The notes under the pieces are model-generated. The model saw only the letters and a list, made by a program, of their open reading frames with translations. It was not told the origin of the DNA and did no database searches. A stretch of 7,286 nucleotides of DNA from Candidatus Argoarchaeum ethanivorans. GTDB taxonomy: Archaea; Halobacteriota; Methanosarcinia; Methanosarcinales; EX4572-44. Below are positions 7,005 through 7,286 of the stretch, in pieces. Location of the stretch: contig CAJHIR010000053.1 in assembly GCA_905067535.1 (NCBI GenBank), positions 1 through 7,286 on the forward strand, read 5' to 3'. Position numbers and translations under genes: made by a program. Numbering within the stretch: position 1 is the first letter of the stretch; each line of letters begins with the position of its first letter.

Positions 7005-7018
7005 TATATATACTTTGG
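7005..7018 (-). promoter_or_regulatory. BRE/TATA promoter of the ferredoxin gene
   Basis: On the minus strand CCAAAG (BRE-like) is followed directly by TATATATA. A start about 25 bases downstream, near 6983, gives a leader of about 64 bases containing the Shine-Dalgarno site. The hairpin cluster begins 36 bases upstream of the BRE. Confidence 0.6.
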
Positions 7019-7053
7019 ACTATTACCCAATAAGAACAGGCAGGTAAACGTAT

Positions 7054-7072
7054 TGCACAACTTCGTTGTGCA
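7054..7072. repeat. Hairpin copy, TGCACAAC/GTTGTGCA with TTC loop
   Basis: TGCACAACTTCGTTGTGCA is a perfect 8-bp stem with loop TTC. An identical 19-base copy stands at 7121-7139, 67 bases on. The right arm runs into the constant motif, whose TGCA is part of the stem. Confidence 0.85.
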
Positions 7073-7075
7073 GAA

Positions 7076-7094
7076 CTGTATACTACGTATGCAG
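7076..7094. repeat. Hairpin copy, CTGTATAC/GTATGCAG with TAC loop
   Basis: The 8-base arms CTGTATAC and GTATGCAG pair fully if one T-G wobble is allowed, with the 3-base loop TAC. It has the same size and loop length as its neighbours and is also followed by AAAT, but the stem sequence is unrelated. Confidence 0.6.
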
Positions 7095-7120
7095 AAATTA
7101 ATTCTCGATTGCGCAAGCAC

Positions 7121-7139
7121 TGCACAACTTCGTTGTGCA
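7121..7139. repeat. Second identical copy of the TTC-loop hairpin
   Basis: This is identical over 19 bases to 7054-7072. It follows directly on a degenerate copy of the CTCGATTGC-type hairpin at 7104-7120, as if inserted into or recombined with that copy. Confidence 0.85.
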
Positions 7140-7163
7140 GAAAATAACTGGGAACTTTTGACT

Positions 7164-7184
7164 CTCGATTGCGGAGCAATCGAG
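7164..7184. repeat. Hairpin copy, CTCGATTGC/GCAATCGAG with GGA loop
   Basis: A perfect 9-bp stem around GGA, followed directly by TGCAGAAATA. Its left arm alone recurs at 7104-7112 and its right arm alone at 7239-7247. Confidence 0.85.
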
Positions 7185-7210
7185 TGCAGAAATACCAGTA
7201 GCCTTTGATT

Positions 7211-7231
7211 CTTGATTACGAAGTAATCAAG
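7211..7231. repeat. Hairpin copy, CTTGATTAC/GTAATCAAG with GAA loop
   Basis: A perfect 9-bp stem around GAA. Both arms are identical to the distant copy at 2206-2226. It differs from the stem at 7164-7184 at two positions per arm, each with the matching change in the partner arm. Confidence 0.85.
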
Positions 7232-7286
7232 TGCGTTAGCAATCGAGTGCAGAAATAACGAGTCTTGGTGATGTATTGATCAAGGT

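Larger units (their letters stand above)
7054..7259. repeat. Cluster of short hairpins with constant TGCAGAA flank
   Basis: No gene is supported from 7019 to the window end; this cluster fills most of it. Five TGCAGAA motifs start at 7069, 7090, 7136, 7185 and 7248. Four of them overlap or directly follow an intact hairpin with 8-9 bp arms and a 3-base loop; the fifth follows an orphan right arm. The best-preserved units run 7136-7184 and 7185-7231 (49 and 47 bases). Each is TGCAGAAA(A)TA, a variable spacer ending in CTTTTGA or CCTTTGA plus one or two bases, then a hairpin. Two decayed pieces are present: a left arm CTCGATTGC at 7104-7112 with a broken partner, and a lone right arm GCAATCGAG at 7239-7247. 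The structure recalls REP/BIME-type elements; no transposase is in the window. The cluster may continue beyond the right edge. Confidence 0.75.

Noticed and set aside
6940..7179. Open frames of 62 and 79 codons on the minus strand across the hairpin cluster
   Set aside because: They arise because the palindromic repeats happen to lack stops in those frames. The translations contain repeated repeat-derived words and no family signal, and the frames overlap the ferredoxin promoter.
7054..7259. CRISPR array
   Set aside because: The repeated parts are short palindromes with differing stems. Spacing of the constant motif is irregular (21, 46, 49, 63 bases), and there is no 25-37 base conserved repeat and no cas gene.
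7239..7286. 3' end of a minus-strand gene entering from the right edge
   Set aside because: Two minus-strand frames are open from the edge for 16 to about 22 codons, but both end in the repeat cluster and neither gives a recognisable C-terminus.

Overview
The window looks archaeal, most likely a euryarchaeon from the methanogen/methanotroph side (Methanosarcinales or an ANME-type relative). The main reasons are a UPF0282 metallo-beta-lactamase-fold protein, a family I know essentially from archaea; AT-rich TATA boxes with upstream BRE-like purines in place of bacterial -35/-10 promoters; one protein gene with little or no leader; and an 8-cysteine 2[4Fe-4S] mini-ferredoxin with a strong GAGGTGAT ribosome site. 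Species assignment is inference.

Left part (1-2118, plus strand). A gene cut by the window edge encodes the C-terminal part of an alpha-helical, TPR-like protein ending in a beta-rich domain. Its stop codon touches the start codon of a nitrilase-superfamily amidohydrolase with a complete Glu-Lys-Cys triad. The two are clearly co-transcribed and probably translationally coupled. The missing N-terminus upstream decides whether this is a sensor plus enzyme pair (for example a STAND-type NTPase with a nitrilase effector) or something metabolic.

Middle (2119-5654, plus strand). A roughly 210-base spacer holds two abutting hairpins, a T-run and a good archaeal promoter. It leads to a single 1108-residue protein of the GH94-like phosphorylase clan, often annotated 'cellobiose phosphorylase'. 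It is about 300 residues longer than classical GH94 enzymes. Base composition changes strikingly within this one reading frame, from G/T-rich at the 5' end to A/C-rich at the 3' end.

Right part (5715-6919, minus strand). The UPF0282 MBL-fold hydrolase gene converges on the phosphorylase gene. Upstream of it lies the 57-residue ferredoxin gene, too short for usual ORF cut-offs. The ferredoxin has its own promoter and ribosome site and an intrinsic-terminator-like hairpin plus T-run, so the two genes appear to be separate transcription units.

Right edge (about 7019-7286). No gene is supported here. The stretch is a cluster of short perfect or near-perfect hairpins with 8-9 bp arms and 3-base loops, most followed by a constant TGCAGAA(A)T motif in a roughly 47-49 base period. 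Stem sequences differ between copies by paired changes that keep base pairing. One stem recurs exactly 5 kb away at 2206-2226, with a different loop. This dispersed, structured repeat family is the most unusual thing in the window.
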